From positions 39,776 through 103,775 of the forward strand of contig JAFZWK010000005.1 in the NCBI GenBank assembly GCA_017617335.1: a DNA stretch of 64,000 nucleotides, in the 5' to 3' direction. The notes beneath the pieces are model-generated. The model was not told the origin of the DNA and did no database searches. It saw only the letters and a list, made by a program, of their open reading frames with translations. A program made the position numbers and the translations under genes. Origin of the DNA: Bacteroidaceae bacterium. GTDB lineage: Bacteria; Bacteroidota; Bacteroidia; Bacteroidales; Bacteroidaceae. Below, one piece after another: positions 34,211-46,100 of this stretch. How positions within the stretch are numbered: the stretch's first letter is position 1; each line of letters starts with the position of its first letter.

Positions 34211-36880
34211 ATGAAATCCTTTCATGTCGATAGAATGTACAAGTGTCGTCTTACCTTACTTGTTTCAGCGTTTTTCATAACCTTATCCATTTGTGCAGAG
34301 AACATAGTCGCCACCTCCACTTCCTCCACCTATCCAAACGAACGTGGGCAATGGACGGCAGAGCAATGTGCCGTCTGGCAGCAAGAGTATGGTCCCATAC
34401 GAGGCATCAACTGCCCATATCCCCCCTGTGGTGCCATGACTCAGGAGCAGGCCATTGCATTTGCTGCCAGCATGGGCTATAATTCCGTTCGATGGTGGCC
34501 AAGCGGAGGTACCAATGCCGACAATTATATCAATGCTGTCGAGCAATGGGCAGGATGGGCCGACAAATACGGCATGACCGTCTCTCCTGTGTTTGGATTC
34601 CCCCAAACATATTTCAGTCAGAGTGACCACGCCGCTGCCCTGAAAAGTATGGAGGCTCAGGTTCGCAAGATAATCCGTCATTTCAGGGGCGACAAACGAA
34701 TCATTCTTTGGGATCTTTGGAATGAACCCAATCTGAATGATAAAGACACAAAGGAGATGATGGATTGGATAACCAAGATGATCACGTGGTGTCACCAGGA
34801 AGGTTGTACGCAGGCCATCACCTCTTCTCTTGTATGGGATGGTGGTGTAGGCACCAATCAGGCAACAGCAACGGATGGACGGCTTCTGCGCGAGAACGTG
34901 GAGAAGCTGATGGACGTTCACAACTATCACGACTACTCTTGTCAGGATGGATTCAACAACGAGACGCCCACCATGTATGCCCGTTTGAAGAAGATTTCAG
35001 ACCGTCCTCTCGTCTGCACGGAGTGCATGACACGCACCAATGGCTCAACGTATGCTCGTACCTTGATTGACTTTGCCAAGTACAACATCAATTTCTATGC
35101 ATGGGGACTCTCTGCCTGTGATCCCAACTGGGAAGTGCGATGGGGACGATCCACCTTCTACAACTGGGACCCCATGTTTCACAACGCTCTTTATGCAGAC
35201 ATGGAACCATATAATGAAAGCGAGCCTCAATGGGTGAAGAACTTCGACTTTCAAGGTGATTTCAACGGAGCAAGGACAGGGGCTGAGTACACGGAGATAT
35301 GGTCTCCTCGACGTGCCTGGAAATGGATGCAGCATGGTGAAAGTAAGGGCCTTTATTGCAACAGCATTTCTGAGGCTATCGCTAAAATAGCAATGCACAA
35401 ATCTGACGGGCTTTACAACACTGTGGCAGTACGAATCGGTTATAGCGCTTGGGTATCCAATAGCAATACTGTAAAAAATCAATTCAATTCGTTGCTCTCC
35501 ACTGCCGAGAGTGCAGGCATGACGGTGATTCCTGTTTTGATTACCAGCACGAACCTGAGGATAGGTGCCAGCAATCTTGCGACCTATGCCTACGAAGTCA
35601 TCAATAGTTACTATTACGACCGCCGTATCCAGGCTTGGTGTGTCTTCGAGCAGACAGATGCCATCGCTGATGAGGCTGATTTCAAGAATAGGTTGGAAAC
35701 CATTCTTCGCAAGGCTCGCTACGCCTTCCAGAATCAACCCCTTTTCTGCGCCCCTTTGGTTGCTGATGGGGTAGTGCCTGATACCCTTCAAGCCAATGCA
35801 GCCAACCTGATGTGGCAACTGAGTGACGCAAGTGGCTTCTCTGCAGAAAATGTTGATTCTCAGTTTCTTGAGAGACTCATGAAGCAATATCATCGTCCTG
35901 TCTTCCAGTTAGGAAACAACAGCCTGACAGAAGCCATGAGAGACAATCACGTTAATTGGGTAACGACGGCAGCATTGCCTTCCGAGGATGTTTCCAATTA
36001 TCACTTCAACCTCTTCATGGACAGCAACGAGGACAATACTTCACGATGGCCAGCATGGAAGGCGTGGCGATGGATGAACCGTCAACCCACGCGAGGAATC
36101 TCCTGCAACAGCATCGCAAAGGCAATCTCCACGCTGGAAGGTGTAAACGGCACAGCATCGCCCTACAACAGTATCTCTGTCGCCTTGGACTTCCGTGCCT
36201 TCAGAAACGATCGCGATGCTTTCTTTGCCAACATGGATAACCTGCTCAACTTGGCTGAGTCAAACGGCATGACGGTTCTGCCCCAACTGCTTTCCGACAC
36301 CTATTTCAAGCTGTCCCCCGCCTCTCTCTCTGAGTATGTTGATGCCGTGTTGACCCGCTATGCCAAGGATAGCCGCATACTTGCCTGGGACCTATTCAAC
36401 AAGCTTTGTGCTGTCAACAGCGACCCCACGCGTGCAAATACCCTCATCGATGACCTTTTCAAGACTGCAAGGGCAACAGGTGCACAGCAACCCATCTTCA
36501 TGACACCCTCCGTATCCGTGAAAACCTTTTCAAGTGGTTTCGATTACATTGACGGCCTCGTGCATGGTCGCTATGATGGATGGAGCCGCCTCACCTATGG
36601 CAGCGGAAGCGTTAATCTGTGTTATCGGATTTGGTGCATGAGCGATGTCATCTGCTATGCCTCGGCCCAGACTTCACCTTATTTGGGATGGCTCAATGCC
36701 CAAGCCGCCAAGTTTGGACGTCCTCTGTTCTGTGCTGAATGGAAGGTGCCTGCCAGCGATGACATTCCGGCATCCATAGGCATTTTCGAGGACATGCATA
36801 TCTCTTGGTTTGCCAATGGTACCTTAGACGAGGAAAGAGTCCGCAACTTCAAGTACCGTCCTGTTTCCACTCAGCATTAG
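34211..36880 (+). CDS. Secreted three-barrel GH5-like protein with one intact active site
   Basis: The 889-residue protein has a signal peptide (LTLLVSAFFITLSICAE). Residues about 40-325 form a GH5-like barrel: IRGINCPYPPCGAM, MGYNSVRWWPSGG, ILWDLWNEPN (acid/base E172), DVHNYHDYS and PLVCTECMTR (nucleophile E271). Two further barrel-like repeats follow, each opening with RRAWKWMQHG or WKAWRWMNRQ and then SISEAIAKI or SIAKAISTL. In repeat 2 the E172 position is Gln481 (AWCVFEQTD) and the second Glu is replaced by Pro (PLFCAPLV). In repeat 3 the first is Lys731 (AWDLFNKLC) while the second is kept (PLFCAEWK, E843). So only the first barrel should hydrolyse; the others may bind. No T9SS tail is seen. 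Confidence 0.82.
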   Translation: MKSFHVDRMYKCRLTLLVSAFFITLSICAENIVATSTSSTYPNERGQWTAEQCAVWQQEYGPIRGINCPYPPCGAMTQEQAIAFAASMGYNSVRWWPSGGTNADNYINAVEQWAGWADKYGMTVSPVFGFPQTYFSQSDHAAALKSMEAQVRKIIRHFRGDKRIILWDLWNEPNLNDKDTKEMMDWITKMITWCHQEGCTQAITSSLVWDGGVGTNQATATDGRLLRENVEKLMDVHNYHDYSCQDGFNNETPTMYARLKKISDRPLVCTECMTRTNGSTYARTLIDFAKYNINFYAWGLSACDPNWEVRWGRSTFYNWDPMFHNALYADMEPYNESEPQWVKNFDFQGDFNGARTGAEYTEIWSPRRAWKWMQHGESKGLYCNSISEAIAKIAMHKSDGLYNTVAVRIGYSAWVSNSNTVKNQFNSLLSTAESAGMTVIPVLITSTNLRIGASNLATYAYEVINSYYYDRRIQAWCVFEQTDAIADEADFKNRLETILRKARYAFQNQPLFCAPLVADGVVPDTLQANAANLMWQLSDASGFSAENVDSQFLERLMKQYHRPVFQLGNNSLTEAMRDNHVNWVTTAALPSEDVSNYHFNLFMDSNEDNTSRWPAWKAWRWMNRQPTRGISCNSIAKAISTLEGVNGTASPYNSISVALDFRAFRNDRDAFFANMDNLLNLAESNGMTVLPQLLSDTYFKLSPASLSEYVDAVLTRYAKDSRILAWDLFNKLCAVNSDPTRANTLIDDLFKTARATGAQQPIFMTPSVSVKTFSSGFDYIDGLVHGRYDGWSRLTYGSGSVNLCYRIWCMSDVICYASAQTSPYLGWLNAQAAKFGRPLFCAEWKVPASDDIPASIGIFEDMHISWFANGTLDEERVRNFKYRPVSTQH

Positions 36881-36952
36881 CAGGACGCATCCGTCAGTCC
36901 TCCTGTCATCCCCTTGCTGGAAGCTGGGAAAACTCCATCCTGTTGAGAGAGA

Positions 36953-37018
36953 AAAGACAACGTGTCGTCTTTGCAGTTTCAACGTGTCGTGTTTGCGTTT
37001 TCAACGTGTTGTCTTTTT
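36953..37018. repeat. 22-bp-period palindromic repeat, locus C (three units)
   Basis: Cores CAACGTGTCG (36958), CAACGTGTCG (36980) and CAACGTGTTG (37002) lie at exact 22-base steps. The outer ends, AAAAGACAAC and GTTGTCTTTT, are perfect inverted repeats followed by TTTAG, so the element could fold as a terminator-like hairpin 73 bases after the GH5-like gene. Confidence 0.85.
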
Positions 37019-37128
37019 AGCAGCCCTCTGAAATCTCAACCAAGGGATTGTTAAAAAACAATAAATGTAGGAGGACATGGGATGAATGTCATTGCTATCA
37101 GATGAAAAAGTTGTTTTTTTGTACGGAT

Positions 37129-37163
37129 TTTGACGTTAAGTGCCAGATGTTCAAATAAGTTTG
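37129..37163 (+). promoter_or_regulatory. Promoter of the TlpA-like lipoprotein gene
   Basis: TTTG (37129-37132), a 23-base spacer and TAAGTTTG (37156-37163) fit the Bacteroidota pattern with a slightly long spacer; the ATG is 23 bases further on. The rest of the 306-base gap after the GH5-like gene holds repeat locus C and nothing else I can support. Confidence 0.5.
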
Positions 37164-37186
37164 TGTCAGAAGAAAAGGTTTTGGGA

Positions 37187-37705
37187 ATGAGAAGAAGATT
37201 TATGCGTTGTTTTTCTGGGATCCTGTTGTCGTTGTGCATGGTTTGCATGAGTTGTGATCCTGATGATACAGAAGGGGTTACCCTTGGCGTGGGCGATGCG
37301 CTGCCCTCTTTCGCTGTGACGATGAACGATGGGACATCTGTCGCCACGTCTGACCTCAAGGGGCGCCCGTCTGTCATCGTTTTCTTTGCCACGTATTGTC
37401 CTGATTGCAAGAAAGAGTTGCCTGAGTTGCAACGCTTGTGGAATGCTACTGACCGTAAGGCGGTGCCTATCCTCCTTATTTCTCGTGCACAGACGCAAGA
37501 TGACATCGAACCTTATTGGCAATCCGAGGGTTTCACGATGACCTATTCGCCCCAGCCAGACCGTACCATCTATCATCTCTTTGCCACCTCACTCATTCCC
37601 CGCATTTATATCAGTGACCGTCAAGGCATCATCCGTTATATCCATACAGACGAGGTCTTACCCACGTTCGAGACTTTGCAGGCAGAATTGGAGACCGTCA
37701 AATAG
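37187..37705 (+). CDS. TlpA-like thioredoxin-fold lipoprotein
   Basis: The 172-residue protein has a lipoprotein signal (ILLSLCMVCMSCDPDD) and a thioredoxin fold with the redox motif FFATYCPDCKKELPEL (C71 and C74) and a cis-Pro segment (SLIPRIYISDRQG). Such proteins reduce or rearrange disulfides, or pass electrons, on the outer side of a membrane. The active-site pair CPDC is unusual but seen in the TlpA/AhpC-TSA group. It stands alone with its own promoter. The start at 37187 is preferred because earlier in-frame starts overlap the promoter. Confidence 0.85.
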   Translation: MRRRFMRCFSGILLSLCMVCMSCDPDDTEGVTLGVGDALPSFAVTMNDGTSVATSDLKGRPSVIVFFATYCPDCKKELPELQRLWNATDRKAVPILLISRAQTQDDIEPYWQSEGFTMTYSPQPDRTIYHLFATSLIPRIYISDRQGIIRYIHTDEVLPTFETLQAELETVK

Positions 37706-37743
37706 ATTTGACTACGGACAGCTATATTCTCAGCGGATTTTAA

Positions 37744-38007
37744 CTAAATGTTGTCCACAACGACTACTACAACATGATACAACGGGAGATAACTATGGAC
37801 GATTTTTTCGAATGAATTAATCGCCTTGCCGTGCAGCAACTCCATGTACATGCGGAAGGAAGTGTTCTCCTTCCCAGCATCCATCTGACTAAGCAGCACC
37901 AGAGCGGAATCGGGGTTGGCATCCACCAGGCTGTCTATCACGACCAACTCCTTGGGCATCCTCACCCCTCGGCTGCACGAGGCAAGAAGGAATGTTGCCA
38001 CAGTCAC
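37744..38007 (-). pseudogene. Remnant of a Bacteroidales TPR lipoprotein
   Basis: The readable part is FLLASCSRGVRMPKELVVID then SLVDANPDSALVLLSQMDAG, the typical N-terminus of large Bacteroidales TPR regulator-like lipoproteins (lipobox, then NPDSALxLLxxM). After MELLHGKAIN the text degenerates and stops, so the several-hundred-residue remainder is missing. The only start is a GTG (38007), and the frame is open back to the sprA stop codon, with which it is in register. It is most likely a decayed insertion or deletion remnant. Confidence 0.6.
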
Positions 38008-38079
38008 ATATATTATATGAAGGAATACTGTCTTTCGTATATTGTGATACAGGTTGGCATTTTTTAGTGCTGCGAGTTT

Positions 38080-41000
38080 TTATCTAGTCAATGAGAACTT
38101 CATGCTCATGCCGAAGTCTTGGGTGATGGTGGGATAACTGCTGCTGGAGAGCAGGGGCTGGGAGCGCTGGCGGTCATAATAAAGACTCATGGTCACCATT
38201 CGGCTCATTGCGTATTCGATGGCGGCACTTGTCTTGATGGCCTTGCTGCCGGAAGTTGCCTCGGAGAGACTGGTCTGCAGGTCACGCTTGATGGCATCCT
38301 GGTTGCGAAGACTGAAATCGAAGCGAAGATTCAGGGAATGAGCAAAATTGCCTCGGCTGTTCTTCGAGTTGTTATTGCTGTTTTGCGTTGTGTTCTTTCC
38401 TTCTGTATCACGCTCGTCTCTGTCACGATTATTCTTCTTGTTCTTAGAGTTGCGGGCTTGCTGTTGGCTGGCACTTTTTCCGCGGAAGAGGCTGGCAATC
38501 TTGAAATCAGCAATCTTGTAACCCCATCCGAGGACAATGTCCTTAGAACCTGTCTCATTGAGCTGTGCACTGGTCATGCTCAGGGTGAGGACTCGGGTGG
38601 TGCGGTACTCCATCTTCAGGGTCATGTCGTTGTTGAACGTGAAGTTCAAACCCAACAAAGGAGAGAAACTCTCATTGATGGAAACTGTGCTGATGTCGTA
38701 CATCGAACTGGGAATGTAAGTCCCTGTGGTGGTGTTTAATATGTAACCCATGTTTCCGCCTGATCCCATTGCTTCAACCCAGGAGCTGAAGCTGTTGTAG
38801 CTTCCCACTGCATAGATACTCTTGTAGGCGTGAGTGAGTTGTACGCTCTTGAAGTGATCGCGCAGGAAAGGTAGGTTGGAGAGTCCCTTGTAGGTAAGAC
38901 TCCAGTTGGGCAGCATCTTGGCCAATGAGGGGAAGATGTCCAGGCTACCTCCATGAGGATTGCCACCCGTGTAGGCTGCAAGGAAGGCAGGAACCATCAC
39001 GTCGCTGCTATACTTGTCAACCGTTCCGTTCTCGGGGTTGAAGGTTCCTGAGTGACCTACATTACTGGGATAGTTGGTACCGTTGTAGCGTTGTTCCACG
39101 CGCTGCTGATAGATGTCGAGATATTGCTGGAATTTCTCGAAGTTCTTGTTATAGTATCCGTTGTTGACATTGCCGTTGCTGGCGAACGCTGTCTTCAGGC
39201 TAATGGTGGTGATGTTGAACGAGCCGCTCTGGGTGGTGGGATTGCCCAAGTACATGTACTGAATGCTCTTGTTTCGATTGTCAGTTCGACTCATGCTGAG
39301 GTCAATCTTCAGGTCTGTGAAGGGCTCAAGACTGGCTTTGATCTGCAGGTCTTCTGTCCTTGCAGTTGTGGCAGGAGTCGAGACACTATCCGCCATCAGC
39401 AGCCAGTGGTTCTCCTTTGCCTTGTCGATATAGTTGTCGCTGATCAAACCGAATCCAAAATCCATTCCAGGACTGAAGGCGCCAGCCTGTTTCCTTTGTC
39501 CAAACATGTCACCCACATCGGGCAAGAAACCTGGTAGAGAGAGGTTGAAGGTGTTGCGGTAGGATACGCTGACGTTGCGCAGCATCATCAGGAATCGTGC
39601 ACCGGCTTGAGCCATGCCATACCATTTCTGCTCCTCCCGCTTGGGCAGCGCGATTACGTTCAGACGAATTTGGGTGGTATCCTCGGGTGCGCGGGTGATC
39701 TTTAGCTTATTCTCATCCACCTTCTTGTATTTCAGCTTGTAGGGATGCCCTGTAGTGTCAATTGCTGTAACGCGTATGCGATTGCTCTTCTGGTTGTGGG
39801 TGATCTCGATGACGCTGTCGGGAATCAAGGTGATCTCCTCGGCATATCCTTGGGTCTTCTTCTCGTCCACCTTCTTCTGGCTCTGTCCCTTTGCGTTGGA
39901 TTGGCGTTGAGCCTGTTTTGCTAAGATGGAATCCACGGGCACTCCTGTTTTAGCGGCTTCTGCTTCAGCTTTCTGACGGGCAGCCTTTTCCTGTTCCTCC
40001 TGTTTCTTCTTTGCTTCGTCGGCCTTCTTTTTCTCCTGTTTCTTCTTGTTGGCCTCGTTCTTGGCATTGGAGGCAGAGAAGCGTTTGTTTGCATCCTTGA
40101 GGAAGGTGGAATGGTTGTAGAGAGTCTCTAGATTCAGTTTTCCGTTCAGGTTCACGGTGCGCTGGCTGTTGATGGTGTTACCCAGTGTGCTTCCGTCTTC
40201 CATCTGCGTGCCTCGCTTCCAGGAATAAGTTGCATTGTAGCTTCCATCTGCGCTTATCCAGTCGAAGCATGGAATCTTCTCCAATGGCACCTTATAGCTG
40301 ACCTGGGTACTTTGGTTATAGTCCAAAGGACGGCCGAAGTGCTTCAGGCTCATGCGAACAGAGTCTTTCCATGCCTCGTAGAGGTCAGGATAGAGATCCT
40401 TGTTGACCTGCATGTAGGGTTCTTCCACCTCGGCACGGGTCCCGCTCTGGAAGTTGAAGTGAAGAGCCTTGAAGATATCCCAACGCAGTTGGAACGAACG
40501 GTTCCAGAGATAACTCTGGCTGAAATTGACTGGTAGGGCTGAAGGATTCTCGATATTGTCGAGGTCACGTTCCTGCAACTCGTAGTACGTACGATGGAGA
40601 TCCGTACTGAAGGTGATGCTTTGTGGTGCAAAAGAAAGGTTCTGGGCTTTCACCAGATCGAGCCACTTCGACTTGCTCTTGAGGTTCTTGAAGGGTTCCC
40701 ATGCTTTCCAGTTGGGACTCCAAGAATAGTTCATGCCTCCCTTCCATGTCTTTTCATGCTCGTAGACGGTGGTTTCACCCTCTGTCGTCTGCGACATGTG
40801 GCTGTAGTTGAAAGTGAAGTTGCTGGGATCAATGGGAAGTGGATGCTTCTTGTTGCCAATGTTGACTTTCACTCCGCTAAAACTCAAGTTCTTGCTTGTC
40901 TCGGTATGCGTGGTGAGCGACTTCAGAGAGTCCTTCTCCTCTTCGGAAGCCAAGGCGTCGAGAGCATCGCTGAGCAACATGTCGGTATCGAAAGGATTGT

Positions 41001-44000
41001 ATTTGGGCTTGATGGTCTCTTTGTTGTAGCTGTAATAGAGGGGGAAGTTTACTCTTGCCTTTTCAGGAAGCAATCGGCCCAACTCCATGTTGGTCGTTAC
41101 GGCATAGTTGTATGAATCTTCGTCAGAACGGCTCAGTACACTCTGCTCGATGCCTCCGAATCCAGCTGTCTCCATGTGGGCAACCACGTTAACTGAACCA
41201 ATGTCAGAGAGTTGCATGTTCAGGTTACCCTGAGCCGCCCAACCGCCTTCATTGGTGAATTCTTGCAGACGTAGTTCATTGACCCAAACTTCCACAGACT
41301 TGACGGTACGACCATTGTTTCGGATACCTATCATGATTGTTTTCACTTCGCCCAATGTGGGATTTCCCATTACAGAAAGTCGATTGTTGGGATTGTTGCT
41401 GTCGTATTCGCTATAAAGAGCATTGAATGAGGCAGCTCCAGCACTCTTCAGCGCATTGCGTGTTTTCTTCAGTGCAGTGAAGATATCCAGGTCAACATCA
41501 ATCATGTTATTCTCAGGCCATACAGCGCGACATCCAGCTGCAGAATAGGTGTCGTAATGTCCCTCGGGAGTGAGGCTTAGGGGAACTTCGTACTCGTAGA
41601 AATTACTCTTGTAGTCAGAACCCAGGCGAAGGAATATGCTGGTTTCCCCGTCTTGGAGACCTGTGAAGTCTTGAGCCAAGGCATTGGCGTGGACAAACAT
41701 CTGGAGATGCTTGTAACGACGCATATCGTAAGAGCAGTTCTTATAGACAGCACGTGCATCACCCGGTGAGAGGTTGGTGGCAATCATGGACATGGCTTGT
41801 TCGTTGCTCTCAACCAGCTGAGTCTGAGTGGGGTCGGTGATACGGCTAACCCCTGGAGGCAATACGTAGTTGACAGGTTCCTTATCACCGTTTTCCTCGA
41901 TGTTGACTACGCTGACAGCAATACTTCCGCTTACTGCGGGAGCCTCACCTGTATAGAGTGCCTGCTCATAGGTGCGCCAATCTCCGTGAACCAGATCGAG
42001 AGTTGCCAGACGGAGAATAACGTCTTCCTGGAATCCCGTAAGGAACATACGCATAAAACGGATACTAGTGAAATCGGTGATGCTGCCCACCTTGCTGTCA
42101 TAGGCATCCAAAGGAATGCGGAAAAGGTACCACGTACACTCCTCGGTATTTCCGTCACGCAGTTTCACGCTGGCAGTACGCTTGTCAGCGATATGATTGC
42201 GGCCTACAATCATGTCCTCGGGACGAATGCTGATGTGATACTGATAGTATTTCTCGTATTCGTTTAGTGTATAATCCTGATTAATGTCCTCCAAGTCAGG
42301 GGTACTCTTCCATGCTGTTTCGTAACTCTCTGGATTCGTGTCGCTGTCGGCACTGTTTCCCTGAGGCATATTGATTCTTTTGTAGCGGTCCAGGATGCTG
42401 GTCTGCAACTGATCGAAATCGGAACCGCGATAGTAGTGATAATCATCGTTGGCGGGGTCGGTACGCAAACTATCATAGACCTGAGCATTTACCTTATTCT
42501 GTATCTCCTGCAAAAATGTTTGATAGGTGATGAATTGCTGTTCTTCTGCATTAGTCAAGCCATTCAGTCCGACATCTTGACGGGCACGTGCTCCACTCTC
42601 GTTATTGAAGGCATAGGTTACGCTGGAGCTATTGGGTACACGTCCCCAAATGGTGGTGGTATAGTACTGTTCGTTTCCGTCTACGGGCATTCCGCTTTCG
42701 AAATACTTTTTACCATCCTTCAGAATATCCTCACTTACTTCACCTAAATTAATGTAGAAATCTCCACCGAAGTCACCCGTCTTGTTCTGGCTGTAGATGA
42801 ATGGATCCATCATCCAGAACTCGATGTACTCAATGTTCTGCTGCTCAAAATCTGTGTTATCCATCCTACGCATCAGGCCACCCCATTTCTCGCGAGGATT
42901 CAGAAGATGACCGTTCTGGTCTACGTCGGTTGTCAGGTTGTAAGGACCACGCTCGTTGGGATAGTAGGCTAAATTCAACACCGAGAGGCTGCTGGCGCTG
43001 GTGTAACTGTTCTGAGCCTTCTGAGGATACAACTCACGTTCGTAAACCTCGCGGACGTAGTGATTGGAAAGCTGGGTCAAGTCACTCTTGATATGACTGG
43101 GAGTCAACGTACTGCTTCGGCGAGTGAAAATGGGATCCACGTAATACCATGCCATCAAGGCGCGATTGTAGCCGTACTGCAGATCACCTGTCAGTTTGCT
43201 CTCGGGGAACATGCTGGGGGTGGAGCACATCGTCCAATAGGTAGGCTGTGTCAACGAGGTTTTCTGGGTACTGCTTTCGAAGTCATCCAAGTAAGAGGCA
43301 CCGCCTTGTATCTTTTTATTCTGACCAGCCATTAACTCGGCGATTTCGCCATTGAACGTGATTTGGCTGGGTTGGGTAGCCTGAATGAGGGGAAGTTTAT
43401 CGATCATGTTGGTCAGCCACTGCGATTCCTTCTTCCAGTTGATGTGTCCACCCAGCAAGGTGTTCTTTAGCGGTTCACTTCCCATGTTGACCTTTGTGGT
43501 GAGAGGTTGCTCGTTGAGGAACATCATCGTACCGCCCATTGTCAAGTTCTTGTAAACCTCGTAATCCAGATTCACTCCCAGCATGGTCTTTCTTTGCATA
43601 CCATAATTATCGTTGCTTTCCACGTTGGCGTTGATATTTGTTCCTGCGTCTATAATACTCTGATTAATAATGTTCACGCGTCCCATACTATAATCTACAG
43701 TATAGTCGGTGTTTTCCGTTAGTGTGACTCCACCTGCCGTCACAATGACGGATCCCTGTGCGATATTGGTCACACCCAAATCAATCTCAGCGGCACTGCT
43801 TCCCTTGTAGCGACCTGTCAGCAGGAACTTATCATGCTCAGCTATCTGTTTTGCCACAGTCTTAGTGCTGTCGTAGAGTTCAGGGAAACAATATTTGTCA
43901 GCTATTTCATCGTCGCCAATCCATTCACGCAGATGTTCACCAAAAGGCTCGGCTACGGGGAAGATGATTCGACCCTTCCGAATGGTATAGCCTTCCACGA

Positions 44001-45981
44001 AGTCGAATTGGCCGTTGCTGTTGGCATTGTTATTAGCATCCAGACGGTCCAGGTTCATGGCCTTTAATAAAGTGGTGTTCTTCAGTTTCTCTTCGGGCAA
44101 GTAACTTAGATAGACTCCAGTGGAGTCACTTAAGTATTTGATGTCCAAACGGAATTTCTCAGACTGAACAGACGTTGCGCCCAGACTATAGATGTTCTTC
44201 ATCATCAAGCGCCAAATGGGTAACTTGGGACTTCCTGTGGTACCTTTCAATAGCTTGACGAATAGAGCCTGTGTGTTGTTACTCAAGTCTGTAGCAAACT
44301 CTCCCACTTGGTAAGTGGTGCCTCCATACGTGTATTCATAGGCCACAGCCAGCACGTCATCTGTCTGCAAGGTACTGTTTAGACTGACATATCCCAGACT
44401 GGCATTGAGTGTGTATTCGCTGCTGCTCAGCAAACGAGCATTCTGTAGTTTCTCGTAGTCCACAGAGCCCTCGAAATCACCTATTCCATCAAGCACTGAG
44501 GTTGCCATGCTGATATCGCGAGCTTCACTGTAATTGTTTACCAGTTCTTCGTACATGTTGTTGCTACGGTTGCTGGGAACTTGAATGCCGGATGATGTCC
44601 ATTGGGAATTGCTGATATAGGAACTTTCACCTAAGTCAGCCAGAGCGATGATGTTTCGGTTGTTGCTTGTACTGGCGCTCTTGTTGGTTACCCAAATTTC
44701 CACTCGCTTGATAGTGATTCCACTTGCGATGGTGGGGAGTGTCCTCATGTTTTTGTCGTATCTTTCACGGAAGAAATGGGAAAGGAAGAAGTGACGGTTC
44801 TCCTCGTAGTTCGTCGCACTGAACTCGAAACTGTTGGTCTGTTGACCGCCCTTGCTGGAAACGCTTGTACTGGCACTCTTCTTCTGACTTACAACGGTCT
44901 GCATCTTTAGTTTCCCGAACTGTACATCGGTTCTCAGACCGAACAGACTGCTAACGCCTGGCACAAGACCCATGTTGCTTGGGAATGATATATTGCCAGC
45001 CTCGATGAGTTTCACAATCTCGTCCTCTTTGCCATCATACTTTAGCTTCATGTTCTGAGAGTCAAAGTCGAAGGTTGCCTCTGTGTTGTAGTTGAGGTTC
45101 AAGTCAATCTTATCGCCCACTTTACCATTTAGGCTTAGATTGATTTTCTCGTCGAAATCAAATCCAAAAGTCTTACGGCGGCTGGCTGCCAGAGCAGGAT
45201 TGTCTACCTTCTTCAGGGTTCCGCCCATCTTTAATTCTGCACTACCTTGTGTCTTGATTTGTACACCGCCAGGACCAAAGATCTTCTCTGCGGGACCCAA
45301 ATCAAACTTCATGTCGGTAAAGTCAAATTTGTTCTTCCCCGATGCTTCGAAAGCTTCTGCATTCCGCTCATAATAGTATCGCCTCATGCTTTGACGAAGA
45401 CTCCATTGCTGATATTCCTCAGGAGTCATCAATATTGGAGCTGTCAGATAGCTGGTAGCAGTTCCCAAGGAATATCCTGCCAGTCCAGGAATAACATTTC
45501 CTGGACCATTATTGGTTCCCCCTGAAGTGCTGCTGGTTCCGTTCTTACTGTTACGATTGTTATTATTGGTCTTTGAAGTTGTATTTCTGTTGGTGGTCGT
45601 ACTGCGATTAGCTGTAGGCGTGTTGCGATTGGTCGTACTTCCCGTACTGCCACTTTTTTTGTCACCCTCCGTTCCGTTGCCTAAAGTGGTACCGATGGTG
45701 TATGTGTTGTCTTTCTCGTCGTAGGTTACTGTGGTCTGAATATTCTCGGGATCCTCCAAGTCACCAGTCTTCTTGGTTACGTCTTTCACGTCCTCGGCAA
45801 CTGTCTTTTTTGTTTTATAACGAGACTTTTTCTTGGAAATGGTATCATTGGGAGCCTCTTTAGGAGCAGAGACTGAAACCGATGGTGATTCTGCCGATGC
45901 TTTGTGTGGAATATGCATAGCTGCCAGTACGTTAACACTGCCAGCTACGATTAGAGTTGCTATGAATTTTCGCGCGCTCAC
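38080..45981 (-). CDS. sprA: SprA/Sov, outer-membrane translocon of the type IX secretion system
   Basis: SprA is the giant beta-barrel through which T9SS cargo crosses the outer membrane. The 2633-residue protein has a signal peptide ([17 protein letters not shown]), SprA-type text such as [40 protein letters not shown] and [19 protein letters not shown], and a terminal strand ([13 protein letters not shown]). It is longer than the P. gingivalis and F. johnsoniae homologues (about 2500 and 2400 residues). Three low-complexity inserts account for part of this: Asn/Thr-rich near residues 105-160, Lys/Glu/Ala-rich near 1970-2040, and Asn/Lys/Arg-rich near 2505-2550. It is divergent from ruvA. 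Confidence 0.95.
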   Translation of the reverse strand: MSARKFIATLIVAGSVNVLAAMHIPHKASAESPSVSVSAPKEAPNDTISKKKSRYKTKKTVAEDVKDVTKKTGDLEDPENIQTTVTYDEKDNTYTIGTTLGNGTEGDKKSGSTGSTTNRNTPTANRSTTTNRNTTSKTNNNNRNSKNGTSSTSGGTNNGPGNVIPGLAGYSLGTATSYLTAPILMTPEEYQQWSLRQSMRRYYYERNAEAFEASGKNKFDFTDMKFDLGPAEKIFGPGGVQIKTQGSAELKMGGTLKKVDNPALAASRRKTFGFDFDEKINLSLNGKVGDKIDLNLNYNTEATFDFDSQNMKLKYDGKEDEIVKLIEAGNISFPSNMGLVPGVSSLFGLRTDVQFGKLKMQTVVSQKKSASTSVSSKGGQQTNSFEFSATNYEENRHFFLSHFFRERYDKNMRTLPTIASGITIKRVEIWVTNKSASTSNNRNIIALADLGESSYISNSQWTSSGIQVPSNRSNNMYEELVNNYSEARDISMATSVLDGIGDFEGSVDYEKLQNARLLSSSEYTLNASLGYVSLNSTLQTDDVLAVAYEYTYGGTTYQVGEFATDLSNNTQALFVKLLKGTTGSPKLPIWRLMMKNIYSLGATSVQSEKFRLDIKYLSDSTGVYLSYLPEEKLKNTTLLKAMNLDRLDANNNANSNGQFDFVEGYTIRKGRIIFPVAEPFGEHLREWIGDDEIADKYCFPELYDSTKTVAKQIAEHDKFLLTGRYKGSSAAEIDLGVTNIAQGSVIVTAGGVTLTENTDYTVDYSMGRVNIINQSIIDAGTNINANVESNDNYGMQRKTMLGVNLDYEVYKNLTMGGTMMFLNEQPLTTKVNMGSEPLKNTLLGGHINWKKESQWLTNMIDKLPLIQATQPSQITFNGEIAELMAGQNKKIQGGASYLDDFESSTQKTSLTQPTYWTMCSTPSMFPESKLTGDLQYGYNRALMAWYYVDPIFTRRSSTLTPSHIKSDLTQLSNHYVREVYERELYPQKAQNSYTSASSLSVLNLAYYPNERGPYNLTTDVDQNGHLLNPREKWGGLMRRMDNTDFEQQNIEYIEFWMMDPFIYSQNKTGDFGGDFYINLGEVSEDILKDGKKYFESGMPVDGNEQYYTTTIWGRVPNSSSVTYAFNNESGARARQDVGLNGLTNAEEQQFITYQTFLQEIQNKVNAQVYDSLRTDPANDDYHYYRGSDFDQLQTSILDRYKRINMPQGNSADSDTNPESYETAWKSTPDLEDINQDYTLNEYEKYYQYHISIRPEDMIVGRNHIADKRTASVKLRDGNTEECTWYLFRIPLDAYDSKVGSITDFTSIRFMRMFLTGFQEDVILRLATLDLVHGDWRTYEQALYTGEAPAVSGSIAVSVVNIEENGDKEPVNYVLPPGVSRITDPTQTQLVESNEQAMSMIATNLSPGDARAVYKNCSYDMRRYKHLQMFVHANALAQDFTGLQDGETSIFLRLGSDYKSNFYEYEVPLSLTPEGHYDTYSAAGCRAVWPENNMIDVDLDIFTALKKTRNALKSAGAASFNALYSEYDSNNPNNRLSVMGNPTLGEVKTIMIGIRNNGRTVKSVEVWVNELRLQEFTNEGGWAAQGNLNMQLSDIGSVNVVAHMETAGFGGIEQSVLSRSDEDSYNYAVTTNMELGRLLPEKARVNFPLYYSYNKETIKPKYNPFDTDMLLSDALDALASEEEKDSLKSLTTHTETSKNLSFSGVKVNIGNKKHPLPIDPSNFTFNYSHMSQTTEGETTVYEHEKTWKGGMNYSWSPNWKAWEPFKNLKSKSKWLDLVKAQNLSFAPQSITFSTDLHRTYYELQERDLDNIENPSALPVNFSQSYLWNRSFQLRWDIFKALHFNFQSGTRAEVEEPYMQVNKDLYPDLYEAWKDSVRMSLKHFGRPLDYNQSTQVSYKVPLEKIPCFDWISADGSYNATYSWKRGTQMEDGSTLGNTINSQRTVNLNGKLNLETLYNHSTFLKDANKRFSASNAKNEANKKKQEKKKADEAKKKQEEQEKAARQKAEAEAAKTGVPVDSILAKQAQRQSNAKGQSQKKVDEKKTQGYAEEITLIPDSVIEITHNQKSNRIRVTAIDTTGHPYKLKYKKVDENKLKITRAPEDTTQIRLNVIALPKREEQKWYGMAQAGARFLMMLRNVSVSYRNTFNLSLPGFLPDVGDMFGQRKQAGAFSPGMDFGFGLISDNYIDKAKENHWLLMADSVSTPATTARTEDLQIKASLEPFTDLKIDLSMSRTDNRNKSIQYMYLGNPTTQSGSFNITTISLKTAFASNGNVNNGYYNKNFEKFQQYLDIYQQRVEQRYNGTNYPSNVGHSGTFNPENGTVDKYSSDVMVPAFLAAYTGGNPHGGSLDIFPSLAKMLPNWSLTYKGLSNLPFLRDHFKSVQLTHAYKSIYAVGSYNSFSSWVEAMGSGGNMGYILNTTTGTYIPSSMYDISTVSINESFSPLLGLNFTFNNDMTLKMEYRTTRVLTLSMTSAQLNETGSKDIVLGWGYKIADFKIASLFRGKSASQQQARNSKNKKNNRDRDERDTEGKNTTQNSNNNSKNSRGNFAHSLNLRFDFSLRNQDAIKRDLQTSLSEATSGSKAIKTSAAIEYAMSRMVTMSLYYDRQRSQPLLSSSSYPTITQDFGMSMKFSLTR

Positions 45982-46066
45982 GAATAAATAACGTGAGGAT
46001 TCAAACTTTATTATGTATTGGGATAACTTTTTCAGGTAAAAAAACGATAAATCATGAAAATCTCCC

Positions 46067-46074
46067 TATCTTTG
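46067..46074 (+). promoter_or_regulatory. Bacteroidota -7 box of ruvA
   Basis: TATCTTTG lies 26 bases before the ruvA ATG (46101). It rules out the longer open frame, because a start at 46077 would fall at the transcription start. No clear -33 TTG was found. Confidence 0.6.
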
Positions 46075-46100
46075 CCATGAAAACAATTGAAGAAGTCTGT

